From Hyphomonadaceae bacterium (lineage in GTDB: Bacteria; Pseudomonadota; Alphaproteobacteria; Caulobacterales; Hyphomonadaceae), in assembly GCA_016714495.1 (NCBI GenBank), contig JADKDU010000005.1:186001-250000 (forward strand): a DNA stretch of 64,000 nt. Direction: 5' to 3'. How positions within the stretch are numbered: position 1 is the stretch's first letter; every line of letters starts with the position of its first letter. Positions 25,665 through 34,191 of this stretch are shown piece after piece. Both the position numbers and the translations under genes were made by a program. The notes below the pieces were generated by a model. The model was not told where the DNA came from, made no database searches, and saw nothing but the letters and a program-made list of their open reading frames with translations.

Positions 25665-25874
25665 GTGTCTATGGGTCCAACTCCCAGACCAAAATCTGCG
25701 AATTGTTTCAGGAGATCACCATACCCCGCCGCCTTCGGCAGGGGAGGTGGATCGCTGCGTCTTCGCGGCGAGATGACAGGGCTCACGCCTCAAACTCCGT
25801 CCTAACCTAGCGCTCCACCAGCGCACCCAGTCGTGCCCCAACCCGGCCGAACGCATCCGCGCGCCCGCAACGCG

Positions 25875-26231
25875 CTAGGTCGAATACGTCGCGATCGAAC
25901 GCACCACCTTGCCATCCGCGCCGAACACCAACGTCTCCGCGACATATTGCGAGCGTTCATTGGTATAGAGAATGGTCAGCGCATCCGATCCCGGCAGCAC
26001 CTGGTCGATCTCGAAGTAGAGATTGCGCAGCCGGTCCAGCGCCGCGCCCCAATAGTCCCGCAGCTCCGCTTTCCCGCGAACGGAATCCGCATCGCGCCCC
26101 GTGACCATCCGTATCCGCGGCGAATGAAATACGACGTCCTCCGCATAGTGCGAAAGGATCGCCTCAAGATCATGATCATTCCACGCCTTGACCCATTCAC
26201 GGGCGAAGGTTTGCGCTTTCTCTGCGTCCAT
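25875..26231 (-). CDS. NTF2-like (SnoaL-type) nuclear-transport-factor-fold protein
   Basis: 118 residues from ATG 26231, which follows AGGAG at good spacing. The cone-shaped NTF2 fold is recognisable from the opening EWVKAWNDHDLEAILSHYAE, VVFHSP, GKAELRDYWGAAL and a closing AETLVFGADGKVVRS. Many such proteins are small isomerases, dehydratases or ligand binders; the role here is unknown. It starts 64 nt downstream of the caspase-like gene. Confidence 0.85.
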   Translation of the reverse strand: MDAEKAQTFAREWVKAWNDHDLEAILSHYAEDVVFHSPRIRMVTGRDADSVRGKAELRDYWGAALDRLRNLYFEIDQVLPGSDALTILYTNERSQYVAETLVFGADGKVVRSIATYST

Positions 26232-26295
26232 GGCGGGCTCCTGCTTATCGTGCGGACGTAGCCCGGATTCTGCGGTTACGGACAAGCCGCCCGCA

Positions 26296-27018
26296 TCAAT
26301 TGCCTTGGAAGGGATCGTCCCTGCAACTGGCGTACAGCACCAGATTCACGCGGCTTGCGCGCCCTGCCTTGCCGATCTCATCGAGCGCTATGGCGTGCGT
26401 TCCCAGCCATCTGTCATCCCGTCCGGGATAATCGCCCATCATCCAATATACGACACGCTTATGCTGCATGCCGTGCCCGCCGACATAGATGAACGAGGCG
26501 TCCGCCGCTTCCGACTGCTCCGCGAAAGCCGCCATCGCCGCCCGCGCTTTCGGGGCGTCGGCGTCGAACACGAGCGTTGTTTCAAATCCCGCAGCCTTCA
26601 GCGCTTCGGGGATGCGCTTGGCATCAAACGCCGCGCCGGGGAGCGAGTAAACGCCTTCCGTCTTCGAGTAGTCAGCATTGATCAGCACAAGGGCGACGCG
26701 TCTCTCGCTCTCGCTCTCGCGCATGTTCCATCGCGGCAGCTTTTTCGGGAACTGCAGCTGTTGCCATCCGCCGCTATAATGCGCATTCGCACTCGCCAGC
26801 CGCGCTGTGAAATCCTGCAGCGTCTCCGGCTCTTTCCGCAGCACTTCCACCAGCGCGGACGCAAATGGATTTCCGCCCTGCCGGTCGCGATCCTGCGTCA
26901 ACCGGCCTGGCTGGCCAGCATAAAAGAATAGCGGCGACGGCGCGGCAGGCGCCGCCTGTGCGAAGGCGTCGCCCGCAGAGATGGCTGCCAGACCTGCAAT
27001 GAAGCCACGACGGTTCAT
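26296..27018 (-). CDS. Secreted caspase-like (C14) protein with swapped subdomain order
   Basis: 240 residues from ATG 27018. The start MNRRGFIAGLAAISAGDAFA looks like a Tat-type signal peptide. Residues 106-240 form a p20-like unit: RRVALVLINADY, LPGAAFDA, catalytic H182 in FIYVGGHGM and probable catalytic C232 in LVLYASCRDDPF, after which the protein ends. The piece that normally follows (p10-like: YAGQPG...GGNPFASALVEVL) instead lies before it, at about residues 29-62. This suggests a circularly permuted caspase fold. The neighbouring NTF2-like gene may be co-transcribed. Substrate unknown. Confidence 0.75.
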   Translation of the reverse strand: MNRRGFIAGLAAISAGDAFAQAAPAAPSPLFFYAGQPGRLTQDRDRQGGNPFASALVEVLRKEPETLQDFTARLASANAHYSGGWQQLQFPKKLPRWNMRESESERRVALVLINADYSKTEGVYSLPGAAFDAKRIPEALKAAGFETTLVFDADAPKARAAMAAFAEQSEAADASFIYVGGHGMQHKRVVYWMMGDYPGRDDRWLGTHAIALDEIGKAGRASRVNLVLYASCRDDPFQGN

Positions 27019-27071
27019 GATGGCAAGTCTAGCGACAATGACAGAGGCGCCAAGCCCCGCAACAAGACGCA

Positions 27072-27099
27072 AAGGCCCCGACCTTGCGGCCAGGGCCTT
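27072..27099 (-). terminator. Terminator-like hairpin after serA
   Basis: On the minus strand, 8 nt after the serA stop: AAGGCCC-t-GGCC, GCAA loop, GGTC-g-GGGCCTT, then TTTGCGTCTT. The stem is strong, the T tract weak. Confidence 0.55.
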
Positions 27100-27106
27100 A
27101 AACGGC

Positions 27107-28681
27107 TCAGAACTTCAGCACTTTCACGTAACGCACCTGCGGCAGGGACTGGATCGCTTCCAGCGTCCGGGCCGGCACGTCCTGATCCACGCCCACAATG
27201 GCGATGGCGTCCCCGCCAGCCGCTTCACGGCCAAGGTTGAACGTCGCGATGTTGATCTTCGCATCGCCCAGCAGCCCGGCCATTGCGCCGATGAAGCCCG
27301 GCTTATCGGAGTTGTTCACGAACACCATGTAGGGCTGGAAGTCGGCTTCCAGCTGCATGCCCTTCACTTCCACGATGCGCGGCTTGCCGCCCACGATGGC
27401 GCCGGCGACCGAGCGCCACTTGCCTTCGACCTTCACCTTGATGCGGATCAGCGAGTCGTAGACCGCGCTGGCGTCGTTAGTGGACTCCTTCAGCGAGCCG
27501 CCGCGCTCCTGCAGGATGGCGGGCGCCGACACCATGTTCACTTCAGCAAGGAACGGGCGCAGCAGGCCGGCCAGCGCCGCGGACGTCAGCGGCTTGCGGT
27601 TGAGCTGCGTTACCTGACCTTCGTACTCGATCTCGACTTCTGACAGGCCGCCATCAGCAACTTGCCCCGCGAACTGACCCAGCTTCTCGGCCAGCGCCAC
27701 GAACGGCTTCAGCTTCGGCGCTTCTTCCGCCGTCACCGACGGCGTGTTCAGCGCGTTGGAAACCGCGCCCGTCAGCAGGTAGTCCGCCATCTGCTCGGCG
27801 ACTTGAAACGCCACATTGTCCTGCGCCTCGACGGTCGATGCGCCAAGGTGCGGCGTCGCCACAAAGTTCGGCGCGCCGAACAGCACATTGGTCTTCGCGG
27901 GTTCTTCGAGGAACACGTCGAACGCCGCCGCGCCGATATGACCACTGTCGAGGCCCGCGCGCACCGCAGCTTCATCGGCAAGGCCGCCACGCGCGCAGTT
28001 GATCAGGATCACGCCCTTCTTCGTTTTGGCGATGTTCTCGGCCGACAGGATGTTCCTGGTCTGATCGGTCAGCGGGGTGTGCAGCGTGATCACGTCGGCG
28101 CGCGCCAGCAGCTCGTCCAGCTCCACCTTCTCGACGCCGATCTGCGTCGCGCGTTCCGCCGTGAGGAACGGGTCGTACGCGACCACTTTCATCTTCAGGC
28201 CCAGCGCGCGATCTGCAACGATCGAACCGATATTTCCAGCGCCGATCAGGCCGAGCGTTTTCGCAAACAGCTCGACGCCGATATAATCCTTCTTCGGCCA
28301 CTCGCCGGCGATGGTGCGCTGGCTGGCCGATGGGATCTGACGCGCCGCCGCGAACATCATGGCGATCGCGTGTTCCGCCGTGGTGATGGCGTTGCCGAAC
28401 GGCGTGTTCATGACGATCACGCCCTTAGCAGTCGCCGCTTTCACATCGACGTTGTCGACGCCGATGCCCGCACGGCCGATCACTTTCAGTTTCGCGCCCG
28501 CCGCGATCACGTCCTTGTCCGGCTTGCAGGCGGAGCGTACGGCAAGGCCGTCATACTCGCCGATGATCTTGATCAGCTCGTCCTTCTTGAGACCGACCTT
28601 GAAGTCGACCTCGATGCCGCGATTCCTGAAGATATCCGCCGCGCCGGGCGCGAGATCGTCAGCGATAAGAACTTTCACCAT
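27107..28681 (-). CDS. serA: D-3-phosphoglycerate dehydrogenase
   Basis: First step of serine synthesis, oxidising 3-phosphoglycerate with NAD. 524 residues, the long form. Order: substrate domain, Rossmann domain with GLIGAGNIGSIVADRAL, catalytic Arg (NCARGGLADE), Glu and His (PHLGAST), then an intervening domain and a C-terminal ACT domain (GFIGAMAGLLGDAKINIATF) for serine feedback. ATG 28681 is chosen because AAGGAG lies 8 nt upstream and it gives the normal MVKVLIADDL start. Last gene of the serC-MazG-GNAT-serA operon, with a terminator-like hairpin after it. Confidence 0.97.
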   Translation of the reverse strand: MVKVLIADDLAPGAADIFRNRGIEVDFKVGLKKDELIKIIGEYDGLAVRSACKPDKDVIAAGAKLKVIGRAGIGVDNVDVKAATAKGVIVMNTPFGNAITTAEHAIAMMFAAARQIPSASQRTIAGEWPKKDYIGVELFAKTLGLIGAGNIGSIVADRALGLKMKVVAYDPFLTAERATQIGVEKVELDELLARADVITLHTPLTDQTRNILSAENIAKTKKGVILINCARGGLADEAAVRAGLDSGHIGAAAFDVFLEEPAKTNVLFGAPNFVATPHLGASTVEAQDNVAFQVAEQMADYLLTGAVSNALNTPSVTAEEAPKLKPFVALAEKLGQFAGQVADGGLSEVEIEYEGQVTQLNRKPLTSAALAGLLRPFLAEVNMVSAPAILQERGGSLKESTNDASAVYDSLIRIKVKVEGKWRSVAGAIVGGKPRIVEVKGMQLEADFQPYMVFVNNSDKPGFIGAMAGLLGDAKINIATFNLGREAAGGDAIAIVGVDQDVPARTLEAIQSLPQVRYVKVLKF

Positions 28682-28685
28682 GGGG

Positions 28686-29285
28686 TCAGTCTCCTTGAAT
28701 CTGGGCGCGCCAGTCGGCGCGCTCAAGCTTGTGAACGAGGCAATCGTCTTCGTCATTGAACACCTGGCGGCCGACCGGCTTGAAGCCGAGCCGCTGGTAG
28801 AAAGCATGAGCACGCGTGTTGGAATTGAGCGGGTCGATCAGGATGGCGGTCACGTTCGCATCCTCGAAGCACGCCTCGATCATGCCCCACATCATCATCT
28901 CGCCGAGGCCGAGCCCGCGATCCGCGGGATCGCCGATCCAGATGTCGAGTGCGCGCAGATTGGGCTCGACGTCGCCCCAGTAATGCGTGGGCTCCAGATG
29001 CGGATCGATCACCTGCATCGCCCCGACGGGACGGCCATCGAGCTCGACCACATAGTACTGGCACACGTCCGATTGCATCGACAGTTCGTGCGCCCAGTCA
29101 TGATCCTCGCCGAACGCTTTGGCGAGATCGCGGTTGTCGCTCGACGCCGCGATCACGTCGGGCTGCAAATCCCACACCTCCAGCGTCGCGCGATCCGACA
29201 TCTCCGCGGGCCTGAATGTCAGGATCAGCCCGTCATCGCGCTCGATGTGGAAGAGCCGCCAGTACTGCGTGTTGGGCTCAGACAT
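28686..29285 (-). CDS. GNAT acetyltransferase, AAC(6')-like
   Basis: 199 residues. DIWIGDPADRGLGLGEMMM is the acetyl-CoA loop and NTRAHAFYQRLGF the closing motif. The overall layout (YYVVELDGRPVGAMQVID, EPTHYWGD) resembles the AAC(6')-type GNAT family, which includes aminoglycoside acetyltransferases but also many housekeeping enzymes; resistance should not be assumed. It overlaps the MazG-like gene by 8 nt and ends 4 nt before serA, so it is firmly inside the serine operon. Confidence 0.87.
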   Translation of the reverse strand: MSEPNTQYWRLFHIERDDGLILTFRPAEMSDRATLEVWDLQPDVIAASSDNRDLAKAFGEDHDWAHELSMQSDVCQYYVVELDGRPVGAMQVIDPHLEPTHYWGDVEPNLRALDIWIGDPADRGLGLGEMMMWGMIEACFEDANVTAILIDPLNSNTRAHAFYQRLGFKPVGRQVFNDEDDCLVHKLERADWRAQIQGD

Positions 29286-29574
29286 GGCCGCCCGTTCCAT
29301 CGCCGGCGGCCTTCCATGACCGCGCACGATTGATCGCCATCTTCGCGTCGACCTGGTCGTCCAGATCCAGTCCCGCCAGCGCAACCAGACGATGCAGCAG
29401 GATGACGACGTCCGCCGCCTCCCTGCCCGCTTCGGCAATATCGCCAGCGCGCATGGCCTCTTCCAGCTCGTCGAGTTCAAGCCGCGCGCGGGCGACAAGC
29501 GCGGCGAGGTCTTTAACCTCGCCGAACGTCTCGTCGCCCCACACGCGGATAGTGTTGCTGGTTTCAGTCGCCAT
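29278..29574 (-). CDS. MazG-like nucleotide pyrophosphohydrolase
   Basis: 98 residues, all-alpha. The pattern ELDELEEAMRAGD followed by EAGREAADVVILLHRL is the ExxE...ExxD magnesium site of the MazG/HisE-like family, which hydrolyses non-canonical NTPs or related compounds. ATG 29574 is preceded by a perfect GGAGG. It lies between serC and the GNAT gene. What it does for serine synthesis is not obvious. Confidence 0.82.
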   Translation of the reverse strand: MATETSNTIRVWGDETFGEVKDLAALVARARLELDELEEAMRAGDIAEAGREAADVVILLHRLVALAGLDLDDQVDAKMAINRARSWKAAGDGTGGHV

Positions 29575-29595
29575 GGCGACCTCCACAGATCTGAA

Positions 29596-30759
29596 TCAGC
29601 CCAGCGTTGCGACTGTCTCGGCAAATGCCCAGTCGAGCCAGCGCGTCAGCTTTTCGAGATCGGCCGCATCAACGGTGGCGCCGCACCAGATGCGAAGCCC
29701 CGGAGGCGCCGCCTTGTAGCCGCCGATGTCGAACGCGGCCGTCTCTTTCTCCAGAAGCCCCGTGAACTTCTTCACGAACTCCTGCTGGCCCTTTTCGTCG
29801 AGCTTGGTGACGCGTGGATCGACGATCGAGAACGTGACCGACGTGTTGGAGCGGATCGCCTTGTCGGCAGCGAGAAACTCCACCCACTCCGTCTTCGCGA
29901 CCCACTTCTCCATGACTGCAAGGTTCGCATCCGAGCGCCGGTAAAGCGCCTCGACGCCTCCGAGAATATCGATCCAGGTCAGCGCATCGAGATAGTCCTC
30001 GACCGCCAGCATGGATGGCGTGTTGATCGTCTCGCCCTCGAAAATACCTTCGGTGACTTCCCCGCCCTTCGCCATGCGGAACAGTTTCGGCATCGGCCAT
30101 TTCGGCGTGTAGGTCTTGAGACGCTCGATCGCGCGCGGCGACAGGATCAGCATCCCATGTGCGCCCTCGCCGCCCAGCACTTTCTGCCAGGAATATGTCA
30201 GCACATCAATCTTCGACCAGTCGATCGGCATCGCGAACACGGCCGAGGTCGCATCGCAGAAAGTCAGGCCCTCGCGATCCGCCGCGATCCAGTCCGCATT
30301 CGGAACCTTCACGCCGGACGTCGTGCCGTTCCACGTGAAGACAATGTCTGCATCCTTGCGGGCCTTCGACATGTCGGGAAGCTGGCCATAGCCGGCCTTG
30401 TGCGTCGTTGCGTCGACCTTCAACTGCTTGGTGATGTCAGTCACCCAGTCTTCGCCGAAGCTCTCGAATGCGAACACGTCCACGGGGCGGGCGCCCAGCA
30501 TGGACCAGAAGGCGGCCTCGATGGCGCCTGTGTCCGAGCCCGGCATGATGCCGATGCGGTAGTCGGCGGGAATTTTCAGAATGGCGCGCGTCTTGTCGAT
30601 CGCCAGCTTCAGGCGCGACTTGCCGAGCTTTGACCGGTGCGACCGGCCGAGCGATTCAAGCTTTAGATTGTCGGGGCTCCAGCCGGGGCGCTTTGCGCAG
30701 GGGCCAGAGGAAAAGTGTGCGCGATCAGGGCGCACGGCCGGTTTGGCGGCGGTCGTCAT
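29596..30759 (-). CDS. serC: Phosphoserine aminotransferase
   Basis: PLP enzyme converting 3-phosphohydroxypyruvate and glutamate to phosphoserine. 387 residues of the alphaproteobacterial type: FSSGPCAKRPGWS, GRSHRSKLGK, MPGSDTGAIEAAFW, TWNGTTSG, and the PLP lysine in YSWQKVLGGEGAHG. ATG 30759 is preferred because GGGAG precedes it; an in-frame ATG five codons up lies inside the leader hairpin. First gene of the serC...serA operon, with a structured leader. Confidence 0.96.
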   Translation of the reverse strand: MTTAAKPAVRPDRAHFSSGPCAKRPGWSPDNLKLESLGRSHRSKLGKSRLKLAIDKTRAILKIPADYRIGIMPGSDTGAIEAAFWSMLGARPVDVFAFESFGEDWVTDITKQLKVDATTHKAGYGQLPDMSKARKDADIVFTWNGTTSGVKVPNADWIAADREGLTFCDATSAVFAMPIDWSKIDVLTYSWQKVLGGEGAHGMLILSPRAIERLKTYTPKWPMPKLFRMAKGGEVTEGIFEGETINTPSMLAVEDYLDALTWIDILGGVEALYRRSDANLAVMEKWVAKTEWVEFLAADKAIRSNTSVTFSIVDPRVTKLDEKGQQEFVKKFTGLLEKETAAFDIGGYKAAPPGLRIWCGATVDAADLEKLTRWLDWAFAETVATLG

Positions 30760-30769
30760 CTGTTTTTCT

Positions 30770-30814
30770 CCCATCCTTACAGATGGGCTGGTCGCCGTTG
30801 GGGGCGACTGGCCC
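30770..30814 (-). promoter_or_regulatory. Structured serC leader (candidate serC RNA motif)
   Basis: In the mRNA direction a long hairpin (GGGC-CA-GTCGC, 8-nt loop, GCGAC-CA-GCCC; 30814-30785) is followed by a second (CCCATC, 6-nt loop, GATGGG; 30787-30770). They share the CCC at 30787-30785, so both cannot form fully at once. The second hairpin covers the GGGAG site of serC. A two-hairpin serC RNA motif upstream of alphaproteobacterial serC genes has been described; this fits its position and shape, though I cannot run a covariance search. Confidence 0.55.
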
Positions 30815-30858
30815 GGCCGCGGATATGCTCCTGAACCGGTTTCACGTCAATTAATTGT

Positions 30859-31821
30859 CTAGGGTGGACTGCCGAACGAGATGCGCCGCGGCCGGCGGTG
30901 CGCCACAGCCACGCCCGCCAGGATCAGCACCAGCGCCCCCGCTATCGACCATTCCAGCCTTTCCTGCAGGAAAACCACGCCAATCCCCATCGCCCACACC
31001 GGCGACAGATAGGTTGCAAACGAAACAAACATCGGCCCCGATTTCCGGATCAGCCAGACATAGGCCAGCGTCGCAAGGCCCGATGGCCCCGCGCCCAGCA
31101 GGATCACGGCGAGCCAGGAAGACCAGCTCGCATCCTTCGGCCACGGCACAGTCGCCAGCGCCACAACGGTCATCACGATCGCGCCGCTGCCCGTGATGAT
31201 CAGGCTCGATAGCGCCATGGAAATGTGCGGCGCCATGCGCGTTGCAATATTGCCGGCTGCATAAAGCCCCGTGGCGCCGATCGCGCCCGTGAGCGCCATG
31301 GTGTGCAGGGGCTGTCCCGCCAGCAGGTCCGGAGCGACCAGCACAATCAGCCCGCAGAATCCCAGCGCCACGCCAGCCCCGCGCCGCCACGACATCCGCT
31401 CACCTGCCAGCAAACGGTGGGCCAGAAGCGCGGTGAAGACCGGCGAGGCCCCATTGCAGATCGCCAGCGCAGCCGACGGCTCCGTTTTCGATGCTTCCGC
31501 GAAAACGAGAACTGGCAGCGTCGTGAACGCGAGCCCGATAAGCACGAACCAGCCAATCGCCTTGCCGCCGCATGGCTCGACGCCGCGACCTTGTCCGCGA
31601 GCCAGCATCGCAGGCGACGCAACAGAGATCACCAACACCGCCGCCCAGGATCGCAACGCCACCACCCAGGCCGAATCAATCGTCTCGACACTGACGCGCA
31701 GCGCCGCAAACGCTGATCCCCACAGCACCACAAGCAGGGCAAGCACCAGCCATTCGGTCAGGCCATGGGTGCGATGCGCAACGCCTGCCGTTGGCAGCAC
31801 CGCATTGGCCTGCGACTCCAT
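30859..31821 (-). CDS. EamA/DMT-family transporter
   Basis: 320 residues with ten predicted membrane segments in two five-helix EamA repeats; the first begins LALLVVLWGSAFAALRV and the second carries the GATGLYAAGNIATRMAP region. Start ATG 31821 follows GGGGA. Closely related to the next gene upstream (31915-32868), sharing GNxATRMAP and YVWLIxxxGPxFVSFxTYxSP, so the two probably arose by duplication. Likely exports a small metabolite or amino acid. Confidence 0.9.
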   Translation of the reverse strand: MESQANAVLPTAGVAHRTHGLTEWLVLALLVVLWGSAFAALRVSVETIDSAWVVALRSWAAVLVISVASPAMLARGQGRGVEPCGGKAIGWFVLIGLAFTTLPVLVFAEASKTEPSAALAICNGASPVFTALLAHRLLAGERMSWRRGAGVALGFCGLIVLVAPDLLAGQPLHTMALTGAIGATGLYAAGNIATRMAPHISMALSSLIITGSGAIVMTVVALATVPWPKDASWSSWLAVILLGAGPSGLATLAYVWLIRKSGPMFVSFATYLSPVWAMGIGVVFLQERLEWSIAGALVLILAGVAVAHRRPRRISFGSPP

Positions 31822-31914
31822 GTGGATTCCCCGGAACACGTCCAGCCAAAGGGCTAGCAGCCCGTCGAGTCGCATACAAATGAATCGCCGTCACATTTCG
31901 GCGCGCAGCCGTGA

Positions 31915-32868
31915 TCAGCCTTGCCGTGGCTTGCGGTTCGCAACTGCAACACCCGCGAGGATCAGCGCCAGCGCCCCCACCATCGACCCGTGCAGCGGCT
32001 CACCCAGGAACAGCACGCCCAGCCCCGTCGCCCACAGCGGCGACATGTAGGTAGTAAACGACACGAACACCGGTCCCGCCCGCTGGATCAGCCAGACATA
32101 GACAAACATCGCAAACGCGGTCGGCAGAAGGCCCAGCACGATCATCGCAGTGATCGAGGCGCCGCTTGCCTCCGTCGGGAACGGCTCCGTCGCCAGCGCA
32201 ATCATCAGCGTCACGACGCCGCCTGTCCCGATCAGGACGAGGCTCGACATTGCCGGCTCAAGCCGTGGCGCCATCCGCGTCGCGACATTGCCAACCGCAT
32301 AGAGCCACGCCCCGAAGATCGCGAGAAGGATGCCGACAAGGCTGCCCCCGCCTTCCGCGCCAAACTCAGGCAGAACCAGAACGACCAGTCCGGCAAATCC
32401 CATCATCACGCCGATCATCCGCCGCAGCGTCAGCGTCTCACTGGTCAGAAAATGTGCAAGCAGCACCGTCGCGAATGGCGTGCCGCCATTGCAGATCGCC
32501 ATGACAGCCGATCCCACCGACTCCGCCGCGTGCGCATACATCAGGAACGGTAGGGCAGTCGCCACGACGCCGATGAACCCAAACCACGCAAGCGCCTTGC
32601 CTGTGACGCGCGCGCCTTCATGCGCCCGCGTCCGACCGTTCAGCGCGCCGATCACAATCAGCCACATTGCGAGAAAGATGGCCCCGCTCAGCATCCGCCC
32701 CGTGACCAGCCAGGCCGGACTGATCGTCTCGACGCCAACGCGGATGCCCGCGAACGTCGATCCCCAGATCACCACAAGCAGGATCAGCGCAGCCCAGCTA
32801 AGTCCATGACCCGTCAACCTGCGCGGCGCAGGCGTGGAAGCGTCAGTTGCCTGCTCGCCCCTTCGCAC
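31915..32868 (-). CDS. EamA/DMT-family transporter (paralogue)
   Basis: 317 residues, ten membrane segments. Opens with LILLVVIWGSTFAGIRVGVE and contains YAVGNVATRMAPRLEP and YVWLIQRAGPVFVSFTTYMS, matching its neighbour. The GTG start at 32868 follows GGAGG. It lies 93 nt upstream of the second transporter; the pair may be co-transcribed. Substrate unknown. Confidence 0.9.
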   Translation of the reverse strand: MRRGEQATDASTPAPRRLTGHGLSWAALILLVVIWGSTFAGIRVGVETISPAWLVTGRMLSGAIFLAMWLIVIGALNGRTRAHEGARVTGKALAWFGFIGVVATALPFLMYAHAAESVGSAVMAICNGGTPFATVLLAHFLTSETLTLRRMIGVMMGFAGLVVLVLPEFGAEGGGSLVGILLAIFGAWLYAVGNVATRMAPRLEPAMSSLVLIGTGGVVTLMIALATEPFPTEASGASITAMIVLGLLPTAFAMFVYVWLIQRAGPVFVSFTTYMSPLWATGLGVLFLGEPLHGSMVGALALILAGVAVANRKPRQG

Positions 32869-32961
32869 GCTGCGCCTCCGCCGATCGATGATGGCGCCCT
32901 GCTAGGGCATTTCACCAGGCCGCGCAAAGCGCAGTTGTGAAACGTGTGGTCATCAAACGTG

Positions 32962-32987
32962 AAAAGCCCTGTGCGCGAGCACAGGGC
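32962..32987 (-). terminator. Intrinsic terminator of csbD
   Basis: GCCCTGTG and CACAGGGC form a perfect 8-bp stem with a 6-base loop, followed on the minus strand by TTTTC. It begins 24 nt after the csbD stop. Confidence 0.8.
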
Positions 32988-33011
32988 CTTCCAGTCAGAT
33001 AGTGGGGTGGT

Positions 33012-33224
33012 CTAGGACCCGCGTTTTTCAGCTTCGCGGTTGGCGTCCTTGCGGGCGTCTTTCATATCTTCCTTGACGTCGCCGACGGTTTTCTGGGTCT
33101 TGCCCGCAACTTCTTTCATGCCGCCTTCGATTTGGTGCTTCGGGGAATCGACCACCTTGCCGAATTCCTTCTGCACCTTGCCAGCGGCTTCTTTCATGCC
33201 GCCCTTGATCTGGTCTTTGTTCAT
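33012..33224 (-). CDS. CsbD-family stress protein
   Basis: 70 residues, very hydrophilic, with two repeats of the CsbD pattern: DQIKGGMKEAAGKVQKEFGK and HQIEGGMKEVAGKTQKTVGD. CsbD proteins are abundant small proteins induced by general stress; the molecular role is unclear. Own ribosome site (AGAGGA) and terminator, so a single-gene unit. Confidence 0.93.
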   Translation of the reverse strand: MNKDQIKGGMKEAAGKVQKEFGKVVDSPKHQIEGGMKEVAGKTQKTVGDVKEDMKDARKDANREAEKRGS

Positions 33225-33309
33225 GATCTCTGTCCTCTGATTGGAAACGTCCCAAGCAGGTCAATAACGTTGGGAGCAAGACAGGGTTCCGGCGGCGACT
33301 AACCTGGGA

Positions 33310-34110
33310 TCAGAGGCGAAAAACACCTTCAATCACCGTTCTCGCGCGGCCGATCAGCTTCACGCGATCCCCTGCCATGCGTGTGGTGATGTGTGCGCCA
33401 CGACCCGGATAAGCCTGGAAGCAGGTGAGTTCGTTCTTGCCCAGCCGCTTCGAGAAAAACGGCGCAATCACGCAGTGCGCAGAACCGGTCGCGGGATCTT
33501 CCGGAATGCCATCGGCCGGAGCGAAGAAACGCGAGACTACGTCATGCCCGCTATCGCCCGGCGCCGCGCAGCACACAGCCATGCGACCGCCGCCCAGCGC
33601 CGCGACCTTCACCAAGTCAGGCGCCAACGCCCTGATCTGTGCGGCATTATCAAACACAGCGAGCAGATACTGACCCGACCACACCTCGCGCGGGGCAGCA
33701 CCCAGCGCATCGGCCAAGCCCGTCGGCGCATCGATCCGTTCTGGCATGTTAGCGGGAAAATCCATCTCAAGCCGACCGTCCGCCAGACGCTTCACAGTGA
33801 GGCGGCCCGACTTCGTATCGAACCCGATTTCCGGCCCGTCAAAACCAAGATGCGCATAGAGCGCATGGGCGCTCGCCAGCGTCGCATGTCCGCACATCGG
33901 CACTTCCAGCGCGGGCGTGAACCAACGCAGGTCAAACGCGCCGCCGCCCTTTGCCACAACGAAAGCCGTCTCCGCGAGATTGTTCTCCGCCGCGATCGCC
34001 TGCATCACGTCAGCAGCAGGGAACGCATCCATCGGCATCACGGCCGCTGGCCCGCCCGCCATCGCCTTCTCGGCAAACGCATCGATCTGGAAAAATTTGT
34101 GTTCGCTCAT
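33310..34110 (-). CDS. PhzF-family isomerase-like protein
   Basis: 266 residues with the two-lobed diaminopimelate-epimerase-like fold of PhzF. FQIDAFAEKAMAGGPAAV and AAENNLAETAFV carry the conserved catalytic Glu; VPMCGHATLASAHAL and EDPATGSAHCVIAPF are the two hallmark motifs, one per lobe. Most members are not phenazine enzymes; the true substrate is unknown. ATG 34110 follows GGAG at the right distance. Single gene. Confidence 0.92.
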   Translation of the reverse strand: MSEHKFFQIDAFAEKAMAGGPAAVMPMDAFPAADVMQAIAAENNLAETAFVVAKGGGAFDLRWFTPALEVPMCGHATLASAHALYAHLGFDGPEIGFDTKSGRLTVKRLADGRLEMDFPANMPERIDAPTGLADALGAAPREVWSGQYLLAVFDNAAQIRALAPDLVKVAALGGGRMAVCCAAPGDSGHDVVSRFFAPADGIPEDPATGSAHCVIAPFFSKRLGKNELTCFQAYPGRGAHITTRMAGDRVKLIGRARTVIEGVFRL

Positions 34111-34191
34111 CGCCATCTCCACGAGCAGCGCACCTACACCCGCCAGCGGATCGGGTGAAACGATACTAACTCAGCTATCGATGAGCCCTGC

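Noticed and set aside
28686..29285. Aminoglycoside resistance gene
   Set aside because: Resembles AAC(6')-type GNATs, but it lies inside a serine operon and the family has many other roles.
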